A DNA stretch of 64,000 nt from JAQVIJ01 sp041287365 (GCA_041287365.1 JBEULL010000001.1:10842-74841); one strand, 5' to 3'. Counted from the stretch's first letter, positions 7,827 through 17,173 are shown. The notes: generated by a model from the letters alone, not told the origin. Numbers and translations: made by a program.

Positions 7827-9829
7827 GCATTCCAGGAGGCCATTAAAACGCCTTCCCTGGCACTGACTTTATTCACATAGACCGTTACATCCTCATCAAG
7901 CGTCACTGCCATACCTATGGGTTTCGGCATCTCCACCGGCATCAGATAATCGTGCAGGACCACCAATGTCTTTTGAGGCAGCTCGTCCAGCACCCATGCC
8001 CGCAACGGCTTGTGTATCTGTTTCTCGAGATGCCGTAAAAGCCAATAGCGTTGACGGCTGCTGGAAACAATGGAGGCGGATATGAGACCTTCGTTCAGAT
8101 AGATGGCCAGGCTCTCCAGGTCAGCGGATGTGTGAATCGGCAATCCTGAATTCAGAAAACTGGCTATCTGTTGCTGCATCAGCAGGTCCAGGCCCCTGCG
8201 CAGAGGTGAAGTAACTGTGGTATAGGCCTCCAGCCCAAGACCGGTATGAAACTCCGGCTCCTGCGAGATGACACCCCTGCTGATGCATCTGCGCTGGCGG
8301 TAATTCAGTTTTATATCGGTAGTGATACCTGATATGAGTTTGGACTTTGGAGGCGGCTGAGAACGATAGATGGCTGGAATATGGTTGTCCCGCAAAAACT
8401 CGGCGGCCATTCGGTTAGCCAGCACCATACACTCGGACACCAGAAAACGGGCCGGCCCTATGGGCTGCAAGGATATCTCTGGCTCACCGTTTACAATCCT
8501 GATATTGACATCAGGAATGGGAAGCGGCATAGCCCCTGCCTCGATTCGCCTCTGCTGAAGTGTCTCACACAATCCCAGAAGGGTTACGAAGAATTCATCT
8601 CCATTTCTTATAGCCGTGTCCACACCATCATAAGTAAAACGATGCGCTACACGAATGACACTCAGAACTATGCGTGTTTTCAGGATATTGGCTTGCTCAT
8701 CCAGGGTCGCCAAAAAACTTATGGCAGGCCGTTCCTCACCGGCGATAAGGCTCATGGCCCTGGATGAAATAATCTCCGGAAGCATGGGGATGGTCTCATC
8801 AGGCAAATAAATACTTGTAGCCCTGCGAATGGCCTCGTCGAAAAGTGGAGTCCTGACAGGAATACGTCCGCCTACTCCGGTTATATGCACACCCAACTCA
8901 TAACCGCCAGGCACCGGCCTGAAGCTCAAGGCATCGTCTATATCAAGGGTCTCTGAGCTGTCGATGGTAAATATGGACAAACCAGTCATGTCCATCATAC
9001 CGGCCCTTTCAAAGGGTTCAGCGGCTATTTTAGCGGCCTGTTGCATGGTTTTAGTACTGAAACCCCTTTCGATCCCCTGTCTGGCAAGCTCTAAATTTTC
9101 ATTTTCACTCCATCTACCTGCCTTGACCATGGTATCGAAAGGCGCTGAGGGCTGAAGCAGACCGGCCTGTTTGAAGAGGGTTCTGATCTTGAATGCAGAA
9201 CTGGAATCTTCGGCCTTTATACAAAAATCGGCTATATTCAAGAGCAAACCGTCGAATTCTCCTGCCTCCACCTGCTGCAACGCCAAACGCCTGTCCTGCT
9301 CTTTTTCACTCCAGACAGCCTTCAGAAAGGCCACACTCCGAGCCAGCTCCTCCTGTTCCTGTCTTTCGCGCTCCTGATGGGCCAACAATAACTCGACCAC
9401 ATGAACCGGCTGAACGACTATCTGGCCGTTTTTGAATTTGAAATGGGTATGATTCAAAATAACCGAACGAATCAGGGCAGCCTCATGATCAGGCCCGATA
9501 TCGCCTGTAAAAACCAGTTGAGCGAGGTTAGTACATGACCATGCCTCCTGCTCTCCCTTGATCAATTCCCAAAGCGAGGGAATATCGATTTCATCGAGAA
9601 GGACATTACGTCTGGCATGTATGCCCTGCAAACCATGCAGAGCCGTATCGCGATCACCGAAGGGCAACTTTTGAGACGATACGTGCAAAAAACGGGCATC
9701 GGAAAGAGTCAACTCCCTGCCAAGATGAGTGAGCACATGATAACGGCTGCCTTTTTTATCCAAAACAACAGCACATATAAAACGCTGTTCATCCAGAAAC
9801 TCTATTACCTGACCATTGGCTATCTCCAT
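7823..9829 (-). CDS. RNB-domain exoribonuclease (RNase II family)
   Basis: This 668-residue protein has a divergent N-terminal region (about 1-260) with charged helices. An RNB catalytic domain follows, in which the metal-binding aspartates are visible in FTIDSSETLDIDDALSF. The later SPLRRGLDLLMQQQIA motif is also diagnostic. RNase II enzymes degrade RNA processively from the 3' end. There is no obvious S1 domain of the E. coli type at the C-terminus, so it is closer to the shorter RNase II-like proteins of cyanobacteria and deltaproteobacteria than to RNase R. It is translationally coupled to the HEAT-repeat gene downstream and lies 13 bases after a lipoprotein gene. Confidence 0.88.
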   Translation of the reverse strand: MEIANGQVIEFLDEQRFICAVVLDKKGSRYHVLTHLGRELTLSDARFLHVSSQKLPFGDRDTALHGLQGIHARRNVLLDEIDIPSLWELIKGEQEAWSCTNLAQLVFTGDIGPDHEAALIRSVILNHTHFKFKNGQIVVQPVHVVELLLAHQERERQEQEELARSVAFLKAVWSEKEQDRRLALQQVEAGEFDGLLLNIADFCIKAEDSSSAFKIRTLFKQAGLLQPSAPFDTMVKAGRWSENENLELARQGIERGFSTKTMQQAAKIAAEPFERAGMMDMTGLSIFTIDSSETLDIDDALSFRPVPGGYELGVHITGVGGRIPVRTPLFDEAIRRATSIYLPDETIPMLPEIISSRAMSLIAGEERPAISFLATLDEQANILKTRIVLSVIRVAHRFTYDGVDTAIRNGDEFFVTLLGLCETLQQRRIEAGAMPLPIPDVNIRIVNGEPEISLQPIGPARFLVSECMVLANRMAAEFLRDNHIPAIYRSQPPPKSKLISGITTDIKLNYRQRRCISRGVISQEPEFHTGLGLEAYTTVTSPLRRGLDLLMQQQIASFLNSGLPIHTSADLESLAIYLNEGLISASIVSSSRQRYWLLRHLEKQIHKPLRAWVLDELPQKTLVVLHDYLMPVEMPKPIGMAVTLDEDVTVYVNKVSAREGVLMASWNA

Positions 9830-9842
9830 AAAAAAACCGGTG

Positions 9843-10538
9843 CTAATCCAAATGTTTTTTCAGGTCCAGCAAGGCCTTTTTGACGCCGTATTCCGCAAGC
9901 TCCGCGGCTGTCAGCCAGTGCATACCCGTCTCTTTGTAAAATCCGGCCTTGAACAGGTTCTCAGAAAGAGGTTGCTGAGTCTCGTCATAGCCGTTACGCC
10001 AGAGCACTGCGCCATCCGAGACACGTATCAATGCCATTGAAAAGGCCACAGAGGCCGGCTTTTGCACAGAATAATTGGAACCCACACGCTCTCGATACCT
10101 CAAAAGTTTGGTATAGAGCACGGCATCTGCGCCCAATTCCGCACCGAAATTTTGAATCAGCTTGAGCTGGGACGCCTTTACATCCACACTCAACATGGCA
10201 TTCAAAAAACTGACACACTGTCGCTCCTGAACCACTTTGAAACGGGCATCGCCATCGACTGCATTGGCAATCAACGCAGTAACAGCGCTGCGTGCACCAG
10301 CAGGCAATTCCTCTGCAGCGACAGAGACGTTATCTGTGATGGTGCAATCCGTCTCCCTGCCTGTGAGCGCGGCCTTGTCCACAGGCAGCACGGCTATATT
10401 CTCCAGATGAGGTATGCGCATATCATCCGTGCCAACGGAGGTAAGACCGCTGCAACCACTCATAGCCAAAGACAATAACAGCATAAAAACGAAAAACCTT
10501 ATTGAAAACACAGGTGTAAAACCGTAATTGAATTTCAT
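9843..10538 (-). CDS. Predicted lipoprotein of unknown function
   Basis: This 231-residue protein starts with a basic and hydrophobic signal sequence ending in a lipobox (LAMSGC; lipidated Cys at residue 29), so it is predicted to be membrane-anchored and facing the periplasm. The mature part has alternating strands and helices, including GADAVLYTKLLRYRERVG and VSDGAVLWRNGYDETQQ. These resemble the penicillin-binding-protein-activator (LpoB)/GNA1162-like lipoproteins that sample periplasmic partners; this resemblance is weak. Its ATG overlaps the hisB stop (ATGA), so it is co-transcribed with hisB although the functions look unrelated. Confidence 0.75.
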   Translation of the reverse strand: MKFNYGFTPVFSIRFFVFMLLLSLAMSGCSGLTSVGTDDMRIPHLENIAVLPVDKAALTGRETDCTITDNVSVAAEELPAGARSAVTALIANAVDGDARFKVVQERQCVSFLNAMLSVDVKASQLKLIQNFGAELGADAVLYTKLLRYRERVGSNYSVQKPASVAFSMALIRVSDGAVLWRNGYDETQQPLSENLFKAGFYKETGMHWLTAAELAEYGVKKALLDLKKHLD

Positions 10539-11122
10539 AGGACCCCTTTACTGGAAAATACTCGATTTTGAAGCCGCGGCTCCTCTGAGACCGCCAAAGA
10601 CAAGGCTCGCGCCATGGCCTTGAACACAGCTTCTACCATGTGATGACCGTTTTTGCCATACTCCACGTGCACGTGCAGAGTGATTCCGCTGTGCAGAACA
10701 AACGCCCGCATAAACTCCTCTACGAGTTCCACATCGAACTCTCCGATTTTACTCACCGGAAATTGAGCGTGAAACACCAGATACGGCCGATTGGACACAT
10801 CCACATACACATGGGCCAGTGCCTCATCCATGGGCACAGAAAAATTCCCATATCTGCGCAACCCGGCGGCATCCCCAACGGCCTTTCGAAAGGCCTGGCC
10901 AAGACAGATACCTATGTCCTCCACCGTGTGATGGAAATCCACATGCAGGTCTCCCTTGGCCTCGATGGTGAGGTCAAAAAGCCCGTGAACAGCCCAAAGA
11001 ACCAACATGTGATTCAAAAAACCGATACCGGTCTGAATGGATGCCCTGCCCTCACCCCGAAGATTCAAGTCCAATTGAATATCGGTCTCTGCAGTGGAAC
11101 GACTTATTTTGACGGGAATCAT
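10535..11122 (-). CDS. hisB: Imidazoleglycerol-phosphate dehydratase HisB
   Basis: HisB removes water from imidazole glycerol phosphate to give imidazole acetol phosphate in histidine synthesis. The 195-residue length is that of the single-function enzyme. The manganese-binding histidine motifs are present: FLNHMLVLWAVHG, DFHHTVEDIG and the C-terminal GKNGHHMVEAVFKAMARAL. The FDHM motif of many homologues reads LNHM here. No other his gene is in the window. The stop overlaps the start of the lipoprotein gene by four bases. Confidence 0.95.
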   Translation of the reverse strand: MIPVKISRSTAETDIQLDLNLRGEGRASIQTGIGFLNHMLVLWAVHGLFDLTIEAKGDLHVDFHHTVEDIGICLGQAFRKAVGDAAGLRRYGNFSVPMDEALAHVYVDVSNRPYLVFHAQFPVSKIGEFDVELVEEFMRAFVLHSGITLHVHVEYGKNGHHMVEAVFKAMARALSLAVSEEPRLQNRVFSSKGVL

Positions 11123-11261
11123 GTCGTTGTGTTTGATATCAGTCGCCCTCCTTTACTCTATTTCAAACTATGCAATATTCCAGTGTTGTTTGACTTCATG
11201 AAGATTGTCAGCAGGAGCTTCTTATTCAAGTCGCTTTGCCTTTCTTAGTGTTTTGAGAGCC

Positions 11262-12929
11262 TCATAATCCTTCAACCAAAATGGCGCCTTTTGCACCACT
11301 TTCCACAAATTTTACATATCTGGCCAGATAACCAGTTGTAATCTTTGGTACAAATGGCTTCTGTTCCGCTCTTCTGCGATTCAATTCCTCATCATTCACC
11401 AACAGATTGAGTTTGCGACCCGGAATGTCGATTTCGATCAAATCCCCCTCTTTTACCAATCCAATCGGGCCGCCACTTGCAGCCTCCGGCGAGACATGCC
11501 CTATGGCAGCACCCTGAGTGCCTCCGCTGAACCGGCCGTCCGTTATGAGCGCAACCTCCTTGCCCAGACCCATACCGATCACTGCAGCCGTTGGAGAGAG
11601 CATCTCCGGCATACCTGGCCCGCCTTTCGGCCCTTCATAACGAATCACTATTACATCCTTTGGTTTGATTTTACCGCCCAAAATAGCATCATAGGCATCG
11701 TTTTCCGATTCGAAGACACGGGCAGGCCCAGTATGACGCAGCATCTCCTCTGCCACGGCCGATTGCTTCACCACAGCGCCCTCAGGGGCCAGATTCCCGT
11801 ACAGAACGGCTATGCCACCCTGCTTATGATAAGGATCTGATACGGAACGAATCACCTCACGCCCTATGTTCTTGACCTGCTTCAACTGCTCGCCCATGGT
11901 TTTTCCTGAAACAGCGAGGCATTCCAGGTTCAAAAGCCCCAAATTGGAGAGTTCCTTCATGACCGCCTGTATGCCGCCTGCCTCATGGAGTTCCGCCAGG
12001 CTGTGCGGCCCCCCTGGAATCAAACTGCACACATGGGGCGTCTTCTCACTCATCTCGTTGAAAACGGAAAGAGGCAGCTCTATGCCTGCCTCATGGGCTA
12101 TGGCAGGCACGTGAAGCGTGGTGTTGGTGGAGCAGCCCAGGGCCATGTCCACGGCAATGGCATTCTTGAATGCCTGCAATGTGGCGATACTGCGTGGTGT
12201 CACACCCTTTTGCACCAACTCCACGGCCTTCATGCCCGCCATCTTGGCCAGGCGATAACGTGCGGCGGACACGGCTGGAGTGGTGCCGCTCCCAGGTAAA
12301 GACAGGCCCAATGCCTCGGTAAGGCAATTCATGGAATTGGCGGTGAACATGCCGGCACATGAACCGCAGGTGGGGCATGCCTCGTCCTCCAGTTCTTGCA
12401 TCTCCTCAAGAGTCATGTCCCCGCGCTTTACTCGACCGATACCCTCAAATACGGTGATGAGATTGACCTTCTTTCCCCGCCATGTGCCTGTGAGCATGGG
12501 GCCTCCGCTTATGGCTATGGCAGGTATATTCAGGCGCAGCATGGCCATGAGCATACCCGGAATGATCTTGTCACAGTTGGGCACCATCACCAGGCCGTCA
12601 AAGGGATGGCCTTGTGCCATGATCTCGACTGAATCAGCTATTAGCTCGCGGCTGGCCAGAGAATAGCGCATACCCAGATGATTCATGGCGATACCGTCGC
12701 ACACACCGATACAACCGAATTCCATGGGAGTCCCACCTGCCATACGAATACCGGCCTTCACCGCATCCACAATCTGACGCAGGTGAATGTGGCCTGGAAT
12801 CAACTCATTGAAGGAATTGACCACTCCGATAATGGGCCTGTTCAGCTCTTCATCCGTATAACCCATTGCCTTGAAAAGGGACCTGTGCGGCGCCCTTTCC
12901 AGCCCTTTTTTCATTTGGTCACTTCTCAT
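11262..12929 (-). CDS. ilvD: Dihydroxy-acid dehydratase IlvD
   Basis: IlvD dehydrates 2,3-dihydroxy acids in valine, isoleucine and leucine synthesis and carries an iron-sulfur cluster. Visible family motifs are VPNCDKIIPGMLMA, EACPTCGSCAGMFTANSMNCL, DMALGCSTNTTLHVPAIA, VIRYEGPKGGPGMPEML and the C-terminal TDGRFSGGTQGAAIGHVSPEAA. The ATG at 12929 is chosen over the one at 12935 because AAGGAG lies directly against the latter but 6 bases from the former. This gives 555 residues, as expected. A hairpin lies just upstream (12953-12980); no leader peptide or T-box was seen. Confidence 0.96.
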   Translation of the reverse strand: MRSDQMKKGLERAPHRSLFKAMGYTDEELNRPIIGVVNSFNELIPGHIHLRQIVDAVKAGIRMAGGTPMEFGCIGVCDGIAMNHLGMRYSLASRELIADSVEIMAQGHPFDGLVMVPNCDKIIPGMLMAMLRLNIPAIAISGGPMLTGTWRGKKVNLITVFEGIGRVKRGDMTLEEMQELEDEACPTCGSCAGMFTANSMNCLTEALGLSLPGSGTTPAVSAARYRLAKMAGMKAVELVQKGVTPRSIATLQAFKNAIAVDMALGCSTNTTLHVPAIAHEAGIELPLSVFNEMSEKTPHVCSLIPGGPHSLAELHEAGGIQAVMKELSNLGLLNLECLAVSGKTMGEQLKQVKNIGREVIRSVSDPYHKQGGIAVLYGNLAPEGAVVKQSAVAEEMLRHTGPARVFESENDAYDAILGGKIKPKDVIVIRYEGPKGGPGMPEMLSPTAAVIGMGLGKEVALITDGRFSGGTQGAAIGHVSPEAASGGPIGLVKEGDLIEIDIPGRKLNLLVNDEELNRRRAEQKPFVPKITTGYLARYVKFVESGAKGAILVEGL

Positions 12930-12952
12930 AAACATCTCCTTATAAAATAAAC

Positions 12953-12980
12953 TTTTGGGACACAGACGGGATTCCCAAAA
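12953..12980 (-). terminator. Hairpin between the glycosyltransferase operon and ilvD
   Basis: A perfect 8-bp inverted repeat (TTTTGGGA and TCCCAAAA, 12-base loop) is followed on the minus strand by an interrupted T-rich tail (GTTTATTTTAT). It lies about 100 bases after the deacetylase stop and directly before the ilvD ribosome-binding site. It could end the upstream operon or form part of the ilvD leader. Confidence 0.4.
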
Positions 12981-13083
12981 AATCAGGGAAAGAACGATTC
13001 CGAAGACTCTTTATATTTTACCGTCATTGATCAAATATTCATAGATCGCTCACACATTATCTGATAATACGACCCCATGACAA

Positions 13084-13851
13084 TCAAACTGAACTTTTAG
13101 AAGCACCGCTATCAAGCTTTAACAATGGATGTTTAGGTTTGTTTTTCAAAAATAATTTCCAGGCAAATCCAACCAAATCATCACCAAATGATATAGCCTT
13201 TCTCGGCAATGCCAAAGGATCACTTTTCATATCAGCAAGACCGCGCTCACATGTAACGGCGCTCATAAAACCGGCATCACGAACGGCTCGCATTGCAGGG
13301 ATATCATGACTGCCATATGGATAACAAAAATGTCTCACAGACGCACCTATTTTCTGTTCAAGGATAGTACGGCTATGCAGTATCTCCTGCTGCAAACGAT
13401 CCTGAGACAGCCCTGTTAAACTTGTATGAACAAGACCATGTGCACCTATTGTAATGTTATACTGCAACAGTTCCCTCAACTGCGCCTCATTCATCAATGG
13501 TGGCGTTTTCATACCGTCTGACGAATACCAATCAGCCACGCCACCGAGTTTGCCAGCAATCGCATATACCACCGCAGGGAAACCGTATTGCAGCAGAACT
13601 GGCAAGGCATATTCCAAAAAATTCACATAGGCATCGTCAAATGTCAGAACCACGGCACGAGGAGGGATATTCCGTTTGCCACGCAGACAGGCCAATGCTG
13701 TATCTATGTCCAGAACGTTGAAACGCAAGTACTTCAACATGGCCATCTGTGCTGCAAAACGCTCAGCATCACAAAAACTGGCGCGATGCAGGTGCATAGG
13801 CTCAAAACGCCCAACCTGGTGATACATAAGAATATTTATGCCAGTGATCAT
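13084..13851 (-). CDS. Polysaccharide deacetylase (NodB/CE4 family)
   Basis: This 255-residue protein matches the carbohydrate esterase 4 fold, which removes N-acetyl or O-acetyl groups from polysaccharides. The metal/catalytic motif LTFDDAY is at residues 69-75. The second metal motif with histidines (GAHGLVHTSL) and a later FCYPYGSHD motif are present. No clear signal peptide is seen, so it may act at the inner membrane or in the cytoplasm on an envelope glycan intermediate. The start codon overlaps the glycosyltransferase stop by one base, indicating joint action on one surface polysaccharide. The 3' end is AT-rich compared with neighbours. Confidence 0.88.
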   Translation of the reverse strand: MITGINILMYHQVGRFEPMHLHRASFCDAERFAAQMAMLKYLRFNVLDIDTALACLRGKRNIPPRAVVLTFDDAYVNFLEYALPVLLQYGFPAVVYAIAGKLGGVADWYSSDGMKTPPLMNEAQLRELLQYNITIGAHGLVHTSLTGLSQDRLQQEILHSRTILEQKIGASVRHFCYPYGSHDIPAMRAVRDAGFMSAVTCERGLADMKSDPLALPRKAISFGDDLVGFAWKLFLKNKPKHPLLKLDSGASKSSV

Positions 13852-14948
13852 TATTGTTTCGCTTTACGCTTCTCCGTTATAATATCATCATAAAGGTCTA
13901 AAATATTTCTGCATAAACGATTCATGGAAAAGTGTGCTTCAAAACGTAGATAACCTGCCTGTCCCATGGATTGCCGCAATGCGTCATCATCAAGTAATCG
14001 CTTAATGGCCAGTTTCAAAGCAACAACATCTTCTACAGGCGTCAAAAACCCTGTGACGCCATCCTCAACGACCTCAGGCACGCCACCTACTCGTGCAGCT
14101 ATAACAGGAAGCCCCATGGCCATTCCCTCGACCAATGCCAGACCAAAGGACTCGCGACGGGATGGCGCCACTAGAATATCCATAGCTGACAAAAAGGCCG
14201 GCACATCTTCAATCTCACCAAGAAAAGTCACACGGCATTTCAGGCCAAGACTGACAGACAAATCATGTATCCTGGTTCCCCAATCTGTCCCGTAGGAGCC
14301 TGCAAAAAAAACCCGCCAGTTTTGCGGAACATGTGTATCTACAGACAACTGAGACAAGGCATTTAGCAGGATATCGTGACCTTTGTCTGCCACAAAACGC
14401 GCAACCATACCGATAGCTGTCTCGTGCTCATGCAAAGCGAGCTGTTTGCGCATGGCTTTTCTCGCAATATCTTTTTCCATCACAGGCATGGGCACTGCGT
14501 TTAGAACAGTAATAATCCGGTCAGATGGATAAGCCTGACCCCTTAAAAATTCTGCAACTGCTGAAGACACAGCAATAATCCTGGACACCCCGCCAAAATG
14601 TTTCGCCGCATTAGTGGCATGTGCAGTAGCTACCGCAGCACATCCGCTCAGACGAGCCGCAATCGCAGCATAATGAGCACCACGAGTCAAATGACCATGG
14701 ACAAGATCAGCTCGCAAGTATCGCGCCAATAATCCCAACTTAACCATGGAAAAAATATCAAAAAAACCATGCATCGGCACATGAAAAACAGGAATTTTTT
14801 CCAAAGAAAGGTGTTCAGCAAGCCATGAATCCTGTGGGCCTGCATAGATTGCCTCATGCCCTGCGTCACGCAGGGCTGTCAAAAGCCAAAACGCATGCCG
14901 TTCAGCACCTCCAACGCCATGGGAATGCAACACATGAATTACACGCAT
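13851..14948 (-). CDS. Glycosyltransferase family 4 protein
   Basis: This 365-residue GT-B enzyme starts with MRVIHVLHSHGVGGAERHA, the acceptor-side glycine-rich loop of GT4 proteins. Its C-terminal donor-binding domain contains APSRRESFGLALVEGMAMGLPVIA, with the EX7E-type glutamates. GT4 enzymes transfer a sugar from a nucleotide sugar to a lipid-linked or growing glycan. The donor and acceptor cannot be read from the sequence. Together with the overlapping deacetylase gene it suggests LPS core or exopolysaccharide modification. Confidence 0.9.
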   Translation of the reverse strand: MRVIHVLHSHGVGGAERHAFWLLTALRDAGHEAIYAGPQDSWLAEHLSLEKIPVFHVPMHGFFDIFSMVKLGLLARYLRADLVHGHLTRGAHYAAIAARLSGCAAVATAHATNAAKHFGGVSRIIAVSSAVAEFLRGQAYPSDRIITVLNAVPMPVMEKDIARKAMRKQLALHEHETAIGMVARFVADKGHDILLNALSQLSVDTHVPQNWRVFFAGSYGTDWGTRIHDLSVSLGLKCRVTFLGEIEDVPAFLSAMDILVAPSRRESFGLALVEGMAMGLPVIAARVGGVPEVVEDGVTGFLTPVEDVVALKLAIKRLLDDDALRQSMGQAGYLRFEAHFSMNRLCRNILDLYDDIITEKRKAKQ

Positions 14949-15053
14949 ATTGATATCTCGATTATTGAATAATTACCTCAAACTCAGCATGACATAGACT
15001 GTATTCGATTAAAGCTATTGCCCAGTTCCATAATTTCTTATAATATATGTGGT

Positions 15054-15284
15054 ATGCAGAAGATAACACTCGAACTTCTTTCAATCCTTGTATGCCCCCG
15101 ATGTAAAGGGGAATTAGCCATCACTTCCGACCAATCCGGCCTTGTTTGCCACTCTTGTGCCCTTCTTTATGAGATACGAGACGGCATTCCGGTAATGCTG
15201 ATAAGCGAGGCGAAATGCCTCGATAACGCCCAACTAACAAACGAAAAAACATTAGGAGGAATTGCATGCAGCATCAAAAAGTAG
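15054..15284 (+). CDS. Trm112-like zinc-finger protein
   Basis: From the ATG at 15054 this is a 76-residue protein with the Trm112/YcaR pattern: an ELLSILVCPRCKGEL motif, a CHSC pair and an IRDGIPVML ending. The two Cys pairs can bind zinc. In eukaryotes and archaea Trm112 activates methyltransferases; bacterial homologues are mostly uncharacterised and often sit in lipid A gene clusters. An upstream ATG at 15018 would add 12 unconserved residues. It overlaps the following HAD gene by 19 bases. Confidence 0.8.
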   Translation: MQKITLELLSILVCPRCKGELAITSDQSGLVCHSCALLYEIRDGIPVMLISEAKCLDNAQLTNEKTLGGIACSIKK

Positions 15285-15763
15285 TGGAACTCGACCTGCC
15301 ATGTGGCGTCTTTTACAATCTAAAATATCTGGTGCTCGATCTGGATGGCACACTCACCACGGACGGCAGGTGGATCGAGGGAGTAGTGGAGCGGCTGAAG
15401 GCCGTTTCCCAGTTGCTGACCGTCTATATTCTGACATCCGATACCAATCAAACCGTACACGAACTCACGCAATCTCTCATCGAAAACAATGACATCCACA
15501 TCATAACTCTAGCGACAGGCAGAGGGGATGTCCAGAAACTGGAATTCATAGCCAATATCGGCTGTGAATACACGGCTGCCATAGGAAACGGCTGCAATGA
15601 CACCATCATGCTAAAAAACGCCTCCCTCGGCATCTGCATCATAGGAAAAGAAGGTGCATCAAAAGAGGCTATATTCGCAAGCAAAGTGGTATTTACCAAT
15701 ATATGCGACGCACTGGACATCTTTTTACGCAAAAACAGAATGATCGCAACACTTAGAAAATAA
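15266..15763 (+). CDS. HAD-family protein resembling soluble P-type ATPase domain (COG4087-like)
   Basis: This 165-residue protein has HAD motif I at LVLDLDGTLTTDG, motif II at YILTSDT and the motif III/IV region AIGNGCNDTIMLKNASLGICI. The last motif matches the phosphatase/phosphorylation domain of P-type ATPases, but no membrane part exists, as in COG4087. It is presumed to be a cytoplasmic phosphatase; the substrate is unknown. TAGGAGGA precedes the ATG. It overlaps the Trm112-like gene, and the pair forms a two-gene plus-strand unit wedged between minus-strand operons. Confidence 0.8.
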   Translation: MQHQKVVELDLPCGVFYNLKYLVLDLDGTLTTDGRWIEGVVERLKAVSQLLTVYILTSDTNQTVHELTQSLIENNDIHIITLATGRGDVQKLEFIANIGCEYTAAIGNGCNDTIMLKNASLGICIIGKEGASKEAIFASKVVFTNICDALDIFLRKNRMIATLRK

Positions 15764-15881
15764 CCCCATGGAAAATATCCATTACCTAAATCCCAGGGCG
15801 AAAGACAAAACCTATGCCAAACAGCCGACGGCCACACCTGAATCATAAGAGTGACATCATGCCCGTGCATTTCATCTGGTA

Positions 15882-16283
15882 TCACCTGGCCAAAATCTCG
15901 CTGGCCAGACTTATACTCTTCCTGCCATAAGTAACCACCTCCTCAGCCACCTCTTTCAAACTCTTACCTCCGCTTCTGCACTGACACAAACGAATGAGCA
16001 TAGGCAGGTTGACACCGGTGACTACCTCGACCTTGTTCTCCTCCAGAAACGCCAGAGAGATATTGGAAGGCGTGCCTCCGAACATATCCGTCAAAATGAG
16101 AACGCCGTCACCTGCGTCCACTTCTTTTATGGCCTTTTGGATATTCTTTTGAATGACCTGGACATCTATGGAAGGATCCACGGTCAAGGCCTTCATCTGT
16201 TCAGCCGAACCTATGATAAATATCATGGTCTGCAACAACTCCTGCCCAAGATTGCCGTGGGCCGCAATCACTACACCGACCAT
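15882..16283 (-). CDS. PTS EIIA component, mannose family (orphan)
   Basis: The protein matches the EIIA(Man) fold. The phospho-accepting histidine is in VVIAAHGNLG near the N-terminus, and the conserved LTDMFGGTPSN and VTGVNLPMLIR segments are present. It is about 133 residues. The ATG at 16283 is chosen because GAGGAG lies 7-8 bases upstream; the GTG at 16289 lies too close. It starts two bases after the rapZ stop. No EIIB, EIIC, EIID, HPr or enzyme I gene follows; the next gene is convergent. A regulatory role in a PTS-type phosphorelay is therefore more likely here than sugar uptake, unless partners lie elsewhere. Confidence 0.9.
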   Translation of the reverse strand: MVGVVIAAHGNLGQELLQTMIFIIGSAEQMKALTVDPSIDVQVIQKNIQKAIKEVDAGDGVLILTDMFGGTPSNISLAFLEENKVEVVTGVNLPMLIRLCQCRSGGKSLKEVAEEVVTYGRKSISLASEILAR

Positions 16284-16285
16284 AT

Positions 16286-17173
16286 TCACTCTCCTCTGCC
16301 GATATCCCTATGGGATACTATGACTTCCTGATCTGGACTGCGCAAAAAATTTCCGAGATATTCCGCGATGGCCACACTGCGATGAAAACCACCGGTGCAA
16401 CCGAAGGCTATCACCAGATAGGATTTGCCTTCGGACCGATACTGAGGCACCAGAAAACTCAACATCTCTTCACAAATGCGTAAAAAATTGCGTGTTTCAG
16501 AACGGACGGCTAAAAATCTTTGCACAGCCTCAGTTCTGCCATCCAATGGCTTGAGTTCAGGCTCAAAATAAGGATTGGCCAGAAAACGGACATCGAAGAC
16601 CAGATTGGCATCCGCCGGCACACCGTATTTGAAACCGAATGACACTACCTGAATCACAAACCTGTTCAGGTCTGCCCTCTGAGAATACAACTGAAAGATG
16701 GCCTGTCTGAGCTGATGAACGTTCAGTTCACTGGTATCCAATACCCTGTCAGCGCTTTCTCTCAATGAGGCAAGCTGCTCACGCTCCATGTGTATCGCAG
16801 AGAGGATATCCCCGCTCTGCTGCAAAGGGTGATGGCGCCTGGTCTGGCTGTAACGCCTTACCAGAATGTCATCCTTTGCATTCAGAAAAAGCAGTTCCAT
16901 ATGAAAGCCGTCGGCCTGAATCTGCTGAAAGATGGAACGATATTCCCTGACAAAAGACTCTTCCCGTAGGTCCATAACCAAGGCGACTCGGACCGGCTTA
17001 CGCGCGCCCTGCTCAAGTAATGCCAAAAACTGGGGCAAAAGGGCGATGGGCAGGTTGTCCACACAGAAATAACCCATATCCTCAAAAGACCTGAGTGCAG
17101 TACTCTTACCTGAGCCGGATATGCCGGTGATTACAATACTCTGGGTCATCCGGCTCTGCACATTCATTTCCAT
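16286..17173 (-). CDS. rapZ: RNase adapter protein RapZ (P-loop nucleotide-binding)
   Basis: RapZ is an ATP/GTP-binding protein; in E. coli it guides RNase E to the small RNA GlmZ and so controls glucosamine-6-phosphate synthesis. The Walker A motif GISGSGKST is at residues 17-25. The C-terminal signature FGCTGGFHRSVAIAEYL, which binds the sugar-phosphate ligand in RapZ, is intact. Length 295 is close to the usual 284-290. AGGTGAT precedes the ATG. It lies between hpf and the EIIA gene, a context found in many proteobacteria downstream of rpoN. Confidence 0.95.
   Translation of the reverse strand: MEMNVQSRMTQSIVITGISGSGKSTALRSFEDMGYFCVDNLPIALLPQFLALLEQGARKPVRVALVMDLREESFVREYRSIFQQIQADGFHMELLFLNAKDDILVRRYSQTRRHHPLQQSGDILSAIHMEREQLASLRESADRVLDTSELNVHQLRQAIFQLYSQRADLNRFVIQVVSFGFKYGVPADANLVFDVRFLANPYFEPELKPLDGRTEAVQRFLAVRSETRNFLRICEEMLSFLVPQYRSEGKSYLVIAFGCTGGFHRSVAIAEYLGNFLRSPDQEVIVSHRDIGRGE

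Noticed and set aside
12936..13083. T-box or leader-peptide attenuator before ilvD
   Set aside because: No run of Ile, Val or Leu codons and no T-box core was found; only a simple 8-bp hairpin is present.
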